Assembly: GCA_036308445.1 (NCBI GenBank)
Contig: JAXJVS010000013.1
Coordinates: 1 to 5,374, forward strand
From: MGBC113645 sp036308445
GTDB lineage: Bacteria > Bacillota_I > Bacilli_A > Erysipelotrichales > Coprobacillaceae
DNA: 5,374 bases
Direction of reading: 5' to 3'
Below are positions 4,218-5,374 of this stretch, in pieces. Made by a program: the position numbers and the translations under genes. The stretch's first letter is position 1. Each line of letters starts with the position of its first letter. The notes beneath the pieces are model-generated. The model had not been told where the DNA came from and made no database searches. It saw only the letters and a list, made by a program, of their open reading frames with translations.

Positions 4218-5374
4218 ATGAAAATTGAAAAAAGATTTTTAAAATATATAAGTTTTGACACTCAATCAGATCCTCATTCTTCTACTACCCCTTCAACTGC
4301 TAAACAACATGATCTAGCAGATTTTTTAGTAGAAGAAATGAGAATATTAGGATTGGTTAATATTATTAAAGATGAGTATGGAGTCGTTTATGGTACTATT
4401 CCTTCAAACAATAATCATATTGGAGATGTGATTGGCTTTATTGCTCATTTAGATACTGCATATGATGCTAGTGGTGCAAATATCAATCCTCAAATTATTA
4501 GAAACTATGATGGCTCTATAATTCCATTAAACGAAACAATGAATTTAGATCCTCACACATATCCAGAATTACTCACATTAATTCATCATGATTTAATTAC
4601 AACTGATGGTACAACTTTACTTGGTGCAGATGATAAAGCTGGCATTGCGATTATTATGAGTATGGCAGAATATTTATATCGTCATCCTGACTTTAAACAC
4701 AATGATATTCAAATTGCTTTTACACCTGATGAAGAGATAGGACAAGGCACAAAAAATTTTAATATTCAAAGATTTAATGCTGATTATGCTTATACTATTG
4801 ATGGTGGTGATATTCATGAGATTTATTATGAAAACTTCAATGCTTTTGATGTTTCTGTTACTATCCATGGAACGGCTACTCATACGGGATATGCATATCA
4901 TAAAATGCTTCATTCTCCTTCTATTGCTTTTGAATTTGATAGAATGCTTCCTTGCCATAAAAAACCAGAATTAACTAAAGATAGAGAAGGATTCCATTAT
5001 TTAAAAGAAATGAAAGGTAATTGTGAAAAAACAGTTTTAGAATATATTGTAAGAGATCATGATTATGATGAATGTTTAAATCAGATACATGATTTTTATC
5101 GCATAGCTGATTATTTAAATGCATATTATGGTAAAGAGATTATTGAGGTTGAAGATCATATGAGATATTTAAATATGAAAGATAAAGTTATACTTAAACC
5201 TGAAATTATTGAACAAGTTAAACAAGCAATGAGAGATATTGACTTAGTGCCCCAGATTGTTCCAATCAGAGGTGGTACTGATGGTGCTAGATTAACGCAA
5301 AAAGGTTTATTATGTCCTAATTTAGGAACAGGTGGTTTTAATGCTCATAGTGTTTATGAGTTTGTTTCTATTAC
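4218..5374 (+). CDS. pepT: peptidase T (tripeptide aminopeptidase, M20 family), 3' end beyond window
   Basis: The open frame runs 385 full codons to the window edge without a stop. PepT is a cytoplasmic dizinc enzyme that removes the N-terminal residue from tripeptides. The family motifs are all visible: AHLDT (H77, D79), LITTDGTTLLGADDKAG (126-142, bridging D138), FTPDEEIG (168-175, catalytic E172/E173), YTIDGG (D195), HGTATHTGYA (217-226), IVRD (R279), VPIRGGTDGARLT (348-360) and a final NAHSVYEF (H377). These match E. coli PepT H78, D80, D140, E173/E174, D196 and H379. The dimerisation (lid) domain lies at about 205-310. E. coli PepT is 408 residues, so only about 20-25 residues should be missing. 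The start is fixed by AAAGGAG 9 nt upstream. No frameshift or missing catalytic residue is seen. The gene appears to stand alone, divergent from the RNase H operon. Confidence 0.95.
   Translation, partial: MKIEKRFLKYISFDTQSDPHSSTTPSTAKQHDLADFLVEEMRILGLVNIIKDEYGVVYGTIPSNNNHIGDVIGFIAHLDTAYDASGANINPQIIRNYDGSIIPLNETMNLDPHTYPELLTLIHHDLITTDGTTLLGADDKAGIAIIMSMAEYLYRHPDFKHNDIQIAFTPDEEIGQGTKNFNIQRFNADYAYTIDGGDIHEIYYENFNAFDVSVTIHGTATHTGYAYHKMLHSPSIAFEFDRMLPCHKKPELTKDREGFHYLKEMKGNCEKTVLEYIVRDHDYDECLNQIHDFYRIADYLNAYYGKEIIEVEDHMRYLNMKDKVILKPEIIEQVKQAMRDIDLVPQIVPIRGGTDGARLTQKGLLCPNLGTGGFNAHSVYEFVSI

Noticed and set aside
4674..4958. Minus-strand open frame of 94 codons
   Set aside because: It lies wholly within pepT on the opposite strand, has low-complexity Ile/Ser/Asn-rich translation and no ribosome binding site or family motif. 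It is a shadow of the AT-rich coding sequence.
4777..4974. Plus-strand open frame of 65 codons, Leu/Ile/Met-rich
   Set aside because: It is a shifted-frame shadow within pepT. The hydrophobicity comes from reading AT-rich codons out of frame and does not indicate a real membrane peptide.
1..5374. A novel defence, phage, toxin-antitoxin, CRISPR or retron system
   Set aside because: All protein-coding genes fit known chromosomal families, and no direct-repeat arrays, integrases, transposases or structured non-coding RNA loci are visible. The RNase H-exonuclease pair contains nucleases but looks like housekeeping nucleic-acid processing.

Overview
This is an AT-rich window from a low-GC Firmicute. 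The Shine-Dalgarno sites, sigma-A-type promoters and gene families fit a gut Erysipelotrichia/Coprobacillus-like organism, but that placement is an inference. A CwlD-type amidase hints that the organism makes endospores. I see no mobile element, CRISPR array, phage module or toxin-antitoxin pair. It reads as ordinary chromosomal backbone with a few interesting details of gene packing.

Layout. Bases 1-37 hold the 5' half of a tRNA-Ile(GAU) on the minus strand, cut by the window edge at the anticodon, with a near-consensus promoter behind it. Next on the minus strand are a CwlD-like N-acetylmuramoyl-L-alanine amidase (188-859) and a TIM-barrel-type protein of unknown function (943-1836), separated by a strong 15-bp hairpin. 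A divergent promoter region (1837-1951) leads to a plus-strand DUF1287 protein (1952-2620), an exported or membrane-anchored putative cysteine hydrolase. This gene converges on, and overlaps by 10 bp, a minus-strand two-gene operon: a viroplasmin-domain RNase H1 (3506-4096) followed, with an 8-nt overlap, by a DEDDh exonuclease with a C-terminal BRCT domain (2611-3513). A second divergent promoter region (4097-4217) drives that operon and, on the plus strand, peptidase T (4218 to the window end, lacking only its last ~20-25 residues).

How the genes work together. The amidase and the DUF1287 protein are both envelope-directed, although they are separate units. RNase H1 and the exonuclease form a translationally coupled pair that plausibly acts on RNA-DNA hybrids, primers or DNA 3' ends. 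Peptidase T is a stand-alone housekeeping tripeptidase. The most notable non-coding signal is a perfect intrinsic terminator (about 2785-2816) that points along the plus strand but lies inside the BRCT coding region of the exonuclease. It is placed where the convergent DUF1287 transcript needs to stop.

Three start sites are set here downstream of the longest open frame, because a good Shine-Dalgarno sequence lies between the upstream and internal start codons.
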